This document shows positions 1-7,007 of a stretch of 41,769 nucleotides of DNA, one piece after another. The position numbers were made by a program, and so were the translations under genes. This stretch comes from Parcubacteria group bacterium (GTDB lineage: Bacteria > Patescibacteriota > Minisyncoccia > Moranbacterales > JAKLHP01). The stretch is taken from the NCBI GenBank assembly GCA_041657845.1, contig JBBABD010000007.1, positions 1 to 41,769 on the forward strand. The letters run 5' to 3'. Below the pieces are notes generated by a model. It had not been told where the DNA came from and did no database searches. It saw nothing but the letters and a program-made list of their open reading frames with translations. Every line of letters begins with the position of its first letter. Within the stretch, counting starts at the first letter, position 1.

Positions 1-139
1 TGGATTTTCCTGTTTCACTAGACATTTTTTTGGAAATAATTGCCGTTGAAGCTATTCCCAAAGCCGCAACAACACCGATAAAAAGCACTACCAAAGAAAA
101 AACAAGAGCAGATCCGTGTTTTGTTTCTATTTTTTTCAT
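1..139 (-). CDS. Pilin-like / PilX-type N-terminal membrane anchor protein (partial, runs off the window)
   Basis: From an ATG at 137-139 the leftward frame stays open to the window edge and gives 46 residues. They begin with a basic stretch (MKKIETKHGSALV), continue as one hydrophobic helix (FSLVVLFIGVVAALGIA) and end in polar residues (KKMSSETGKS). A short basic leader, a GSALV start of the helix and a polar exit resemble the N-terminus of PilX-like minor pilins and pilus assembly proteins. No clear G-F-x4-E prepilin cleavage site is visible, so a simple membrane-anchored protein is also possible. The rest lies outside the window. The 126 bases between this gene and the next one hold nothing recognisable apart from a possible -10 box. 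Confidence 0.5.
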   Translation of the reverse strand, partial: MKKIETKHGSALVFSLVVLFIGVVAALGIASTAIISKKMSSETGKS

Positions 140-248
140 AATATTTTTGTTTTTAGCAAGGTTATGCCATAATGATACCCCCCGCTGGCGCTTGCTGTCA
201 AATTGAAATTAGCTTTCAATCTTGGAAATATTGCTAAAAGCTGAAAAT

Positions 249-254
249 TATAAT
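249..254 (+). promoter_or_regulatory. Candidate -10 box for the Elp3-like gene (possibly leaderless mRNA)
   Basis: A perfect TATAAT sits 11 bases before the ATG at 266. No good -35 box is found 16-18 bases upstream. If this is the -10 box, transcription would begin within a few bases of the start codon, giving a nearly leaderless mRNA. This agrees with the absence of a Shine-Dalgarno site before this gene. Confidence 0.3.
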
Positions 255-265
255 ACGCTTATAGG

Positions 266-1834
266 ATGCTGAAAAATTATGAACAATTCATCAAGTTAGC
301 CATAAAAAAACTGCCCAATGGCAGCAACGGTTTTCAACAGCTCAAAAAGGATATTTGCCGGAAAATTGGCGGGTTTCCTCCAACCAATGCCGACCTTCGA
401 GATTGCTATGATAAAATATTAAAAACTAAAAAAATAAAGAGAAGTGAGAAGTTAGAAAAACTACTCAAGAGCCGAGGAGTTAGAACTGATTCCGGAGTAG
501 CGGTTATTGCCGTGCTTACAAAATCCTATCCTTGTCCCGGAAAATGCCTGTATTGCCCGACAGAAAAAGATATGCCAAAAAGTTATCTTTCTAATGAGCC
601 GGCGGTAATGCGCGCGATCAAAGTCGGCTTTGATCCCTACCGGCAAGTGCAAACCAGAATAAAATCTCTGGAACTTAATGGACATAATACCGACAAAATA
701 GAATTGATTGTGATGGGAGGAACATTCTCCAGTCTGCCAATCAACTATCAGAAAAAATTTATTTGCGAATGTTTTCGAGCGTGCAATGAATACCCTGGAA
801 GAATTATGAATCATGAATCACGAATTAAGAATTTGGATAAATTATTATTAAAAGAACAGAAGAAAAATGAGAAAGCGAAGCATCGGATTGTTGGATTGAC
901 CCTGGAAACCAGGCCCGACTATATTAATGAAAAGGAAATAGTAAATTTCCGAAATTTGGGATGCACTCGAGTAGAACTTGGGGTGCAGAGTATTTTTGAC
1001 GATGTTCTTCTAAAAAATAAGCGCGGACATTCGGCAAAAGCCACTGTAGAGGCCTCTAAATTGCTGAAAGATGCCGGATTTAAGATAAACTATCACATTA
1101 TGCCCGGACTTTACGGATCGAATCTTAAAAAAGATTATTTGATGTTTGAAGAATTATTCAGTAATCCTGACTTTCAACCGGATATGCTGAAAATTTATCC
1201 GACAGTCGTCACCGGAAACAGCGCTTTGTACAAAATATGGAAAAAAAGAGGATATAAACCGCTTACTGACAAAAAATTCCAAGAATTTATTTTAAAAGTA
1301 AAGAAAGAGATTATTCCTCCTTACGTTCGCATAGCTAGATTAGTTCGCGATATTCCGGGAACTTCGATTGTCGCCGGACCGACAATTTCGAACATTCGCC
1401 AGCTTATTGAAAAAGAATCTGTTTGCCAGTGCATACGCTGCCGGGAAGTACGGGCTAGCTATGAAATAAAAGAAAAAATACTATTAGACAGGATCGATTA
1501 CGATGCCTCAGATGGCAAAGAAATATTTTTGCAATATATTTCTCCTCAGAGCAAAAAACTTTTTGCCCTCCTTCGGCTTCGGATTACAAGCACAGGTTTC
1601 GCCATTATCCGCGAAGTGCATACCTACGGAAAACTGGCTAAAATCAACAAAAGGGATAAATTCTCTCCCCAACACATCGGTCTTGGAAAAAAATTAATCC
1701 TTGAAGCGGAAAAAATCGCCAAAAAAGAATTCAGTTTGAATAAAATCGCGGTAATTTCCGGAGTGGGAGTAAGAAATTATTACCGAAAACTTGGATATGC
1801 GTTGAAAGATACTTATATGATTAAAAAATTATAA
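266..1834 (+). CDS. Elp3-like radical SAM / GNAT protein (tRNA U34 modification)
   Basis: The 522-residue protein has the two-domain layout of Elp3. The N-terminal radical SAM domain carries the cluster motif CPGKCLYC (Cys90, Cys94, Cys97), followed by the conserved MGGTFSSLP and LTLETRPD blocks. The C-terminal GNAT acetyltransferase fold has an acetyl-CoA loop QHIGLGKK near residue 470 and RNYYRKLGY near the end. Elp3 uses acetyl-CoA and SAM chemistry to add a carboxymethyl-type group to wobble uridine of tRNAs. In eukaryotes it is part of Elongator; archaeal and bacterial forms act without the other subunits. About 30 residues rich in Lys and Glu (around 190-215) lie between conserved blocks and look like a lineage insert. 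There is no Shine-Dalgarno site. The family call is firm; the exact tRNA product is inferred. Confidence 0.88.
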   Translation: MLKNYEQFIKLAIKKLPNGSNGFQQLKKDICRKIGGFPPTNADLRDCYDKILKTKKIKRSEKLEKLLKSRGVRTDSGVAVIAVLTKSYPCPGKCLYCPTEKDMPKSYLSNEPAVMRAIKVGFDPYRQVQTRIKSLELNGHNTDKIELIVMGGTFSSLPINYQKKFICECFRACNEYPGRIMNHESRIKNLDKLLLKEQKKNEKAKHRIVGLTLETRPDYINEKEIVNFRNLGCTRVELGVQSIFDDVLLKNKRGHSAKATVEASKLLKDAGFKINYHIMPGLYGSNLKKDYLMFEELFSNPDFQPDMLKIYPTVVTGNSALYKIWKKRGYKPLTDKKFQEFILKVKKEIIPPYVRIARLVRDIPGTSIVAGPTISNIRQLIEKESVCQCIRCREVRASYEIKEKILLDRIDYDASDGKEIFLQYISPQSKKLFALLRLRITSTGFAIIREVHTYGKLAKINKRDKFSPQHIGLGKKLILEAEKIAKKEFSLNKIAVISGVGVRNYYRKLGYALKDTYMIKKL

Positions 1835-1837
1835 GCT

Positions 1838-1864
1838 TTGACAACCAAGCCCAATCTTGATAAT
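1838..1864 (+). promoter_or_regulatory. Candidate promoter of prs
   Basis: A perfect -35 box TTGACA (1838-1843) starts four bases after the Elp3 stop codon. GATAAT follows at 1859-1864, five of six matches to the -10 box, with a short 15-base spacer. The leader to prs would be about 60 bases long. The short spacer lowers confidence. Confidence 0.4.
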
Positions 1865-1932
1865 TTTAAGACAACGAGGAGGACAGTAATCTTAACAATA
1901 GAAAATACTATTCCAAAAAAGGAGTGTGAGAG

Positions 1933-2880
1933 ATGGATAAACTGACTATACTGAGTGGCAACGGAAACAGTGATTTGACACAAAGAATTTGCGCTTACCT
2001 TGGCGTAAAGATGTGCGATGCGAAAATCGGCAGATTTAAAGATGGTGAAGTTGAGGTAGACATCAGGGAATCGGTTAGAGGACAGGATGTATTTCTTATC
2101 CAACCGACCTGTCCTCCAGTCAACGAAAACCTAGTGGAACTACTCGTCTTGCTGGACGCTCTCAAGCGAGCTTCAGCAAGAAGGATCAATCTCGTCATGC
2201 CGTACTACGGTTATGCAAGACAGGATAGGAAAGTTGTGCCTCGGGCTCCCATCTCAGCCAAACTTGTTGCTGATATGATCCAAGTGGCAGGTGGAAACAA
2301 GCTAGAAAGATTGGTCGCTTCGGAATTGCACGCAGGACAAATCCAGGGTTTTTTTAACATACCCGTCGATCACCTCTACACAAAAGATGTCTTTTTGGAT
2401 CACTTCAGCCAGTTTGATGGGAAGAGACTAGTCGTAATTTCCCCTGATGCAGGAGGCATCGACAGAGCCAGAGCATATGCCCAAAGACTCCACAATGCAG
2501 ACATCGCCATCGTGGATAAGAGAAGAGAAGAGGCAAATGAGTCAAAAATCATGCATATCGTAGGCGACGTTAAGGACAAAATTGCTATCATCATTGACGA
2601 TATGATCGATACTGCAGGAACAACCGTACAGGTAGCCGAAGCGGCAGAAAAATACGGAGCATTGGAAATCTATGCCGCTTGCACTCACGCGCTACTCTCA
2701 GACAATGCAGTAGAGAGGATTAACAATTCGCCCATTAAAGAGTTAATCGTCGCTAATACGATTCCTCTGGGCGAAAAAGAAAATGCGCTGCAAAGGCTTC
2801 GTGTGCTCGATACTTCCCACATTTTCGGAGACGCAATTGAAAAGATCCACGTCGAAAAATCTGTTAGTGCTCTTTTCTAA
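1933..2880 (+). CDS. prs: Ribose-phosphate pyrophosphokinase
   Basis: The 315-residue protein, the usual length for bacterial Prs, makes PRPP from ribose 5-phosphate and ATP for nucleotide, histidine and NAD synthesis. Visible motifs are the ribose-phosphate/ATP region RQDRKVVPRAPISAK, SELHAGQIQGFF, SPDAGGIDRAR and the PRPP-binding loop IIDDMIDTAGTT. An AGGAG ribosome binding site (about 1920-1924) stands eight bases before the ATG, one of only two strong sites in this window. The gene is less AT-biased in its third codon positions than its neighbours. Together with its own promoter and terminator this suggests either high expression or acquisition from another lineage. Confidence 0.95.
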   Translation: MDKLTILSGNGNSDLTQRICAYLGVKMCDAKIGRFKDGEVEVDIRESVRGQDVFLIQPTCPPVNENLVELLVLLDALKRASARRINLVMPYYGYARQDRKVVPRAPISAKLVADMIQVAGGNKLERLVASELHAGQIQGFFNIPVDHLYTKDVFLDHFSQFDGKRLVVISPDAGGIDRARAYAQRLHNADIAIVDKRREEANESKIMHIVGDVKDKIAIIIDDMIDTAGTTVQVAEAAEKYGALEIYAACTHALLSDNAVERINNSPIKELIVANTIPLGEKENALQRLRVLDTSHIFGDAIEKIHVEKSVSALF

Positions 2881-2893
2881 TGATCGCTATTCT

Positions 2894-2935
2894 GAGGCAG
2901 GGAGCCCACGCGCACCCTGCCTCTCTTCATATACT
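2894..2935 (+). terminator. Rho-independent terminator after prs
   Basis: GAGGCAGGG (2894-2902) and CCCTGCCTC (2915-2923) form a perfect 9-bp stem with a 12-base loop. A pyrimidine-rich tail follows (tcttcatatactttt). It starts 14 bases after the prs stop codon. Confidence 0.75.
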
Positions 2936-2936
2936 T

Positions 2937-2964
2937 TTGACATTTTTTCCAGGCGAGATAGTAT
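2937..2964 (+). promoter_or_regulatory. Candidate promoter of the Nudix-like gene
   Basis: TTGACA at 2937-2942 is a perfect -35 box. TAGTAT at 2959-2964 (four of six) follows after 16 bases. The start codon of the next gene is at 2994, so the leader would be short. No Shine-Dalgarno site is seen. Confidence 0.5.
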
Positions 2965-2993
2965 TAATAGATAAGTAAATTTTTAAAAAATAT

Positions 2994-3386
2994 ATGCAAA
3001 AAATAATCATCGCCTCAGGTCCGGTAATCGTGGAGAATAATAAAGTTTTACTGGATCAGCATGGGGATACGAACTTTTGGAAATTTTGCGGAGGAAGGGT
3101 TGAAAATGATTGGGGACTAATCGAAACAGCGCATAAAAGACCCAAAGAAGAGTTGGGAATTGATATTGAGATTTTAGACGAAAATCCTTTTATTTCATAC
3201 GCCGTTAAGGAAAATCCGGAAGGAAAAATGGACGTAATTTTGGTTCACTTCCTCGCCAAGAGAATTGGAGAAATAAAACCCGGAAAAGACATACGAGAAT
3301 GGAATTGGTTTGATCTTGACAATCTTCCGGAAAATCTCGGACCAAACATTATCCCCGCCTTAAAGCATTTTAATTTCATCAAATAA
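2994..3386 (+). CDS. Nudix-fold protein with a degenerate Nudix box
   Basis: The 130-residue protein has the Nudix layout: strands IIIASGPVIV and KVLLDQHG, the glycine pair of the Nudix box (FWKFCGGRVE), the KEELGIDIEI end of the box and a C-terminal REWNWFDLDNLPEN strand-helix. Nudix enzymes hydrolyse nucleoside diphosphates linked to another group X. The box keeps its normal spacing from GG to EELG, but the usual G-E position reads D-W and the R-E pair before the EE reads K-R-P. The glutamate pair EE is kept. Activity may be altered or lost, or the protein may have become a binding domain. It stands alone between two terminators. Confidence 0.75.
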   Translation: MQKIIIASGPVIVENNKVLLDQHGDTNFWKFCGGRVENDWGLIETAHKRPKEELGIDIEILDENPFISYAVKENPEGKMDVILVHFLAKRIGEIKPGKDIREWNWFDLDNLPENLGPNIIPALKHFNFIK

Positions 3387-3397
3387 TCGTTAGCGCT

Positions 3398-3424
3398 AAG
3401 ACCCTTGACAGGGTCTTTTCTTTT
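3398..3424 (+). terminator. Rho-independent terminator after the Nudix-like gene
   Basis: AAGACCC (3398-3404) pairs with GGGTCTT (3411-3417) around a short loop and is followed by a T-rich tail (ttcttttct). It begins 11 bases after the stop codon. Confidence 0.75.
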
Positions 3425-3469
3425 CTGCGTCAAAAGAATATAATAAAGGATGTTATTAAAAAAACAACT

Positions 3470-3913
3470 ATGAAAATTATCAACGAAATTATTAAACTGA
3501 AAACTGCAACTACTTTGGATTTTATTGACATTACCGACAAAATCCAGAAAAAAATAAAAGAAGCCGGAATTAAAAATGGAATAATCAATATCCAAAGCAT
3601 GCACACGACTATGGCCGTTATTGTCAATGAAGCCGAACCGCTTCTGATTGAAGATATGAAAAAAATTCTGGAAAAATTAGCGCCGAGAACTTATCAATAT
3701 ATGCACGATAATTTTGAAATTCGAACTGTCAACATGTGCGACGGAGAATGCGCCAACGGACATGCGCATAACAAAGCTCTGCATCTCCCTACTTCTGCAA
3801 TGATGAATATAATAAAAAACGGCCTTCAGCTCGGAACCTGGCAAAGAGTATTCGCCGTGGAACTGGACAGATCCCGTCCCCGCCAAATCGCGCTTCAGAT
3901 TATTGGAGAATAG
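3470..3913 (+). CDS. YjbQ-family (UPF0047) protein
   Basis: The 147-residue protein matches the YjbQ/UPF0047 family in length and motifs: HTTMAVIVNEAEPLL, HDNFEIRTVN, GHAHNKALHLPTS and the closing GTWQRVFAVELDRSRPRQI. The conserved His and Glu residues probably form a metal site. The E. coli member has weak thiamine-phosphate synthase activity, and the physiological role is unclear. A perfect TATAAT at 3439-3444 may be its -10 box. No Shine-Dalgarno site precedes the ATG. The gene converges with rlmN, with one base between the stop codons. Confidence 0.85.
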   Translation: MKIINEIIKLKTATTLDFIDITDKIQKKIKEAGIKNGIINIQSMHTTMAVIVNEAEPLLIEDMKKILEKLAPRTYQYMHDNFEIRTVNMCDGECANGHAHNKALHLPTSAMMNIIKNGLQLGTWQRVFAVELDRSRPRQIALQIIGE

Positions 3914-3914
3914 C

Positions 3915-5036
3915 TTATTTCCCCGCCAATTGTCCACAAGCCCCGGCGATTTCGGTCCCGAGGCTTTTTCTTATGGTCGCATTGATTTTATTTTGAAGAA
4001 GGTAATCTTTGAATTTCTCTATTTTATTTTTCGAAGATGATTTAAATTCTCCGAACGTTTCATTATATGAAATAAGATTAACGTGAAGAAGATAAGAGTT
4101 TCCAATCGACTTCAAATATTCCATCAATTTATCTGCGTCTTTGATTTCGTCATTCAGACCCTCAAACATAATATACTCGATAAAAACTTTCCTTTTGCTT
4201 TTTTTGAAATATTCCTGCAAATCTTTTTTGATATCTTCCAAATCATAGGATTTGTTCACCGGCATATATTGGCTGCGCATCTCATTATCCGCAAAGTGTA
4301 GCGAGATGGCTAGATTAACCTGCGGAAATTCAGCTAGATATTTTTCAATTCCTCCCTTGATTCCGACCGTAGAAATGGAAATGCTTCGCGAACCAAAATT
4401 AAATAATTTCGGATTAATCAAATCTTCCACACTTTTTTTCACTTCTTCCCAATTGAGAAATGGCTCCCCCATTCCCATATAAACGATGTTGGAAAAATTT
4501 CCATTAATTTTATTCTTTTTCAGATATTGTTTCCAAAACAGGATTTGATCGGTGATTTCTTCAGCTGTCAGATTTCTTTTGAATCCTCCTTTTCCGGTCG
4601 CGCAGAATTCGCATCTGAGCGAACATCCAACCTGCGAAGAGATACAAGCCGTCCAAGTATTTGGACGAGGCGAAAGTAAGACAGTTTCTATGTAATAAAC
4701 GTTGTCATCCTGAGCCGCCTCGGCGAAGGATCCTGAACGATTATAATGAAAGCTTTTATTACCAATACTGGGATTCTTCGCGAGGCGCTCAGAATGACAA
4801 TGAATTTTAAACAAAGCTTTCACCGATTTTCCATCTTTTGATTCTAAAACTTTCTCCACCTTAAAAGATAAAACATTCAACTTCTTATTCAACAATTCCC
4901 GTAAATCTTTCGAAATAGTGGAAATTTCCAAAAACGAATAAGCGCCATCCTCAAAGATAGCTTTCTTAATTTGCTCTAACCGAAATTTCGGCTGATTATT
5001 TTCTTTTAAGATTTTTTCTAGTTCATTCAAATCCAT
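3915..5036 (-). CDS. rlmN: Dual-specificity 23S rRNA (A2503) / tRNA (A37) C2-methyltransferase RlmN, with in-frame palindromic insert
   Basis: The 373-residue radical SAM enzyme methylates C2 of adenine in 23S rRNA (A2503) and in some tRNAs. The cluster motif GCSLRCEFCATG, the block MGMGEPFLNWEEV, ISTVGIKGG and the C-terminal GTEIAGACGQLAGK with the methyl-carrying cysteine are present. Between the two halves of the usual 'LFK...YIETVLL' strand lie about 33 extra residues (from IHCHSERLAKN to AEAAQDDN). These are encoded by the 99-bp palindromic repeat at 4702-4800, inserted without breaking the frame. The start codon lies three bases after the glmS stop, so the two are co-transcribed. Confidence 0.92.
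   Translation of the reverse strand: MDLNELEKILKENNQPKFRLEQIKKAIFEDGAYSFLEISTISKDLRELLNKKLNVLSFKVEKVLESKDGKSVKALFKIHCHSERLAKNPSIGNKSFHYNRSGSFAEAAQDDNVYYIETVLLSPRPNTWTACISSQVGCSLRCEFCATGKGGFKRNLTAEEITDQILFWKQYLKKNKINGNFSNIVYMGMGEPFLNWEEVKKSVEDLINPKLFNFGSRSISISTVGIKGGIEKYLAEFPQVNLAISLHFADNEMRSQYMPVNKSYDLEDIKKDLQEYFKKSKRKVFIEYIMFEGLNDEIKDADKLMEYLKSIGNSYLLHVNLISYNETFGEFKSSSKNKIEKFKDYLLQNKINATIRKSLGTEIAGACGQLAGK
4702..4800. repeat. TGTCAT...ATGACA palindromic repeat inserted in-frame within rlmN
   Basis: The left arm reads TTGTCATCCTGAG, continues through GGCGAAGGATCC, and is mirrored by GGGATTCTTCGCGAGG and CTCAGAATGACAA on the right. The arms are imperfect inverted repeats around an AT-rich centre. 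The element is 99 bp, an exact multiple of three, so rlmN stays open. A related element lies at 6879-6964. Confidence 0.8.
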
Positions 5037-5039
5037 AAT

Positions 5040-6869
5040 TTATTCCACCGTCACACTCTTCGCCAAATTTCTCGGTTTATCCACATCCAACCCTTTTTGC
5101 ACTCCGACATAATAGGCAAAAAGTTGCAGTGGGATGACGGATAGCAATGGCGTTAGCATTTCAAGAGTTTTGGGAATATAGATTACATCGTCGGCTATTT
5201 TTTTAATAGCGTTATCTCCTTCTGTTGCAATAGCAATTATTTTTCCGCCTCGGGCTTTAATTTCTTGCATGCCGGAAATATTTTTTTCATATACGCTGTC
5301 TTTCGGAACAATGAAAATTGACGGAAAATTTTTATCAATCAGCGCAATCGGACCATGTTTCATTTCTCCGGACGGATAACCTTCTGCGTGAACATAAGCA
5401 ATTTCTTTTATTTTTAGCGCGCCTTCCAGAGCAATCGGAAAATTATATTTCCTTCCTAAATATAAAAAATCTTGATATTTGGCATATTTTTTGGCAATTT
5501 TTTTGATATTTTTTGATTGTTTCAATATATTTTCAATCAGCCTTGGAATTTTTTTCATTTCCATCGCGATTCTTTTTCCAGTTACTAGCGACATATCGCG
5601 TTGCCGTCCCAAAAATAAAGTGAGGAGAGCCAGAATTGAAAGCTGGGAGGTAAATGCTTTAGTAGAAGCCACGCCAATTTCCGGACCAGCATGATTATAT
5701 ATTCCCGCGTCAGTTTCCCGGGCAATAGTTGATCCGACCGAATTTACAATCCCCAGCACCATCGCTCCTTTGTTCTTTGCTTCCCGAATTGCTGCCAGAG
5801 TATCGGCGGTTTCTCCCGACTGAGAAATCGCAATTACCGCGGTTTTTTCGTCGAGAAGAGTTTTGCGATAACGGAATTCGGATGCATATTCAACTTCCAC
5901 CGAGATCCCTGCATATTCTTCCAGCATATATTCTCCAACAAGTCCTGCATGATACGATGTTCCGCAGCTAACTATTATTATCCTTTCGATTTCCCGAATT
6001 TTTTCTGAAACATCCCGAAGTCCGCCAAGCTTCACCATTCCTTCTTCAGCAATAATCCTTCCTCGAACTGCATCAGAAATAGCGTCAGGCTGCTGAAAAA
6101 TTTCCTTAAGCATAAAATGATCAAACCCCTGCTTCTCTGCTTTTTCAACTGACCAATCCAATTTGGCAATATTTTTTTTCAGCAACTTATTTTTAAGATT
6201 GATGACCTCGTAATTTTCCGGTTCAATAATCGCCACTTCTCCGTCCTCCAAAAAAATTACTTGATTGGTATGGCGGACAATCGCCGAAACATCGGAAGCG
6301 ACAACATATTCCTTTTCTCCAAGCCCCAATATCAATGGGCTTCCCAATTTCGCCGCAATAATTTTATTCGGTTCTTTTTTATTTATTATCGCAAGTCCAT
6401 ATGTTCCCTTAATCATTTTCAAAGTTTCCAAAACAGAACTTTTAAAATCCATTTTTTTGTTAAATTCTTCAATAAGATGGGCAATGGCCTCCGTGTCAGT
6501 TTCTGAAGAGAATTTGTGGCCTTTTTTAATAAGCTGTTCTTTCAGCTCCTGATAATTTTCCACAATGCCATTGTGGACTAAAAAAATATTTCCTTCACAA
6601 TCCGAGTGCGGATGGGAATTTTTATCGCATGGTTTTCCGTGCGTTGCCCAGCGAGTATGCGCAATCCCCAATACTCCTTCAAAACTATTTCCATTAATTT
6701 TATTTTCGAGCTCTGACACTTTTCCCACAGCTTTAAGAGTTGTTATCTTTTTATCTTCAAAAACAGAAAGGCCGGCGCTATCATAGCCTCGATATTCAAG
6801 GCGTTTTAGCCCTTCTATCAAAATCGGAACTGCTTTTTGTTTTCCAATGTAACCGATAATTCCGCACAT
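5040..6869 (-). CDS. glmS: Glutamine--fructose-6-phosphate aminotransferase (isomerizing)
   Basis: The 609-residue protein has the full GlmS length and makes glucosamine 6-phosphate for peptidoglycan. It starts MCGIIGYIG, which leaves Cys2 as the N-terminal nucleophile of the glutaminase domain after Met removal. This is followed by RLEYRGYDSAG and the HTRWATHG block. Two SIS sugar-isomerase domains follow (VSCGTSYHAG, SQSGETADT; later LGRKYNFPIALEGALK). The C-terminus DKPRNLAKSVTVE is the conserved end that reaches into the active site. No glmS ribozyme was recognised upstream; the leader is instead occupied by a palindromic repeat that starts ten bases before the ATG. It is the gene upstream of rlmN. 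Confidence 0.96.
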   Translation of the reverse strand: MCGIIGYIGKQKAVPILIEGLKRLEYRGYDSAGLSVFEDKKITTLKAVGKVSELENKINGNSFEGVLGIAHTRWATHGKPCDKNSHPHSDCEGNIFLVHNGIVENYQELKEQLIKKGHKFSSETDTEAIAHLIEEFNKKMDFKSSVLETLKMIKGTYGLAIINKKEPNKIIAAKLGSPLILGLGEKEYVVASDVSAIVRHTNQVIFLEDGEVAIIEPENYEVINLKNKLLKKNIAKLDWSVEKAEKQGFDHFMLKEIFQQPDAISDAVRGRIIAEEGMVKLGGLRDVSEKIREIERIIIVSCGTSYHAGLVGEYMLEEYAGISVEVEYASEFRYRKTLLDEKTAVIAISQSGETADTLAAIREAKNKGAMVLGIVNSVGSTIARETDAGIYNHAGPEIGVASTKAFTSQLSILALLTLFLGRQRDMSLVTGKRIAMEMKKIPRLIENILKQSKNIKKIAKKYAKYQDFLYLGRKYNFPIALEGALKIKEIAYVHAEGYPSGEMKHGPIALIDKNFPSIFIVPKDSVYEKNISGMQEIKARGGKIIAIATEGDNAIKKIADDVIYIPKTLEMLTPLLSVIPLQLFAYYVGVQKGLDVDKPRNLAKSVTVE

Positions 6870-6878
6870 AGTCTCGAT

Positions 6879-6964
6879 GTCATTCCGAGCGAGCGATAGC
6901 GAGTCGAGGAATCTAATTAGATCTTTCGACTCCGTATCGCGGCGATACTTCGCTCAAGATGACA
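6879..6964. repeat. TGTCAT...ATGACA palindromic repeat in the glmS leader
   Basis: The element begins TGTCATTCCGAGCGAGCG, carries GAGTCGAGGAATCT and is mirrored by AGATCTTTCGACTC and CTTCGCTCAAGATGACA. It is the same family as the element inside rlmN (4702-4800). It fills most of the 138-base gap between the NRAMP-like gene and glmS and lies directly in front of the glmS start. It could therefore fold in the mRNA leader. Confidence 0.8.
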
Positions 6965-7007
6965 TAATTTATAAAATTCAAAAAATTATTATTATTCGGA
7001 TTTAGTT

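Noticed and set aside
3405..3444. Promoter made of TTGACA (3405-3410) and TATAAT (3439-3444) before the YjbQ-family gene
   Set aside because: The spacing is 28 bases and the TTGACA lies in the loop of a terminator.
6870..7007. glmS ribozyme or riboswitch in the glmS leader
   Set aside because: The gap is filled by a palindromic repeat related to the one inside rlmN. No ribozyme core was recognised.
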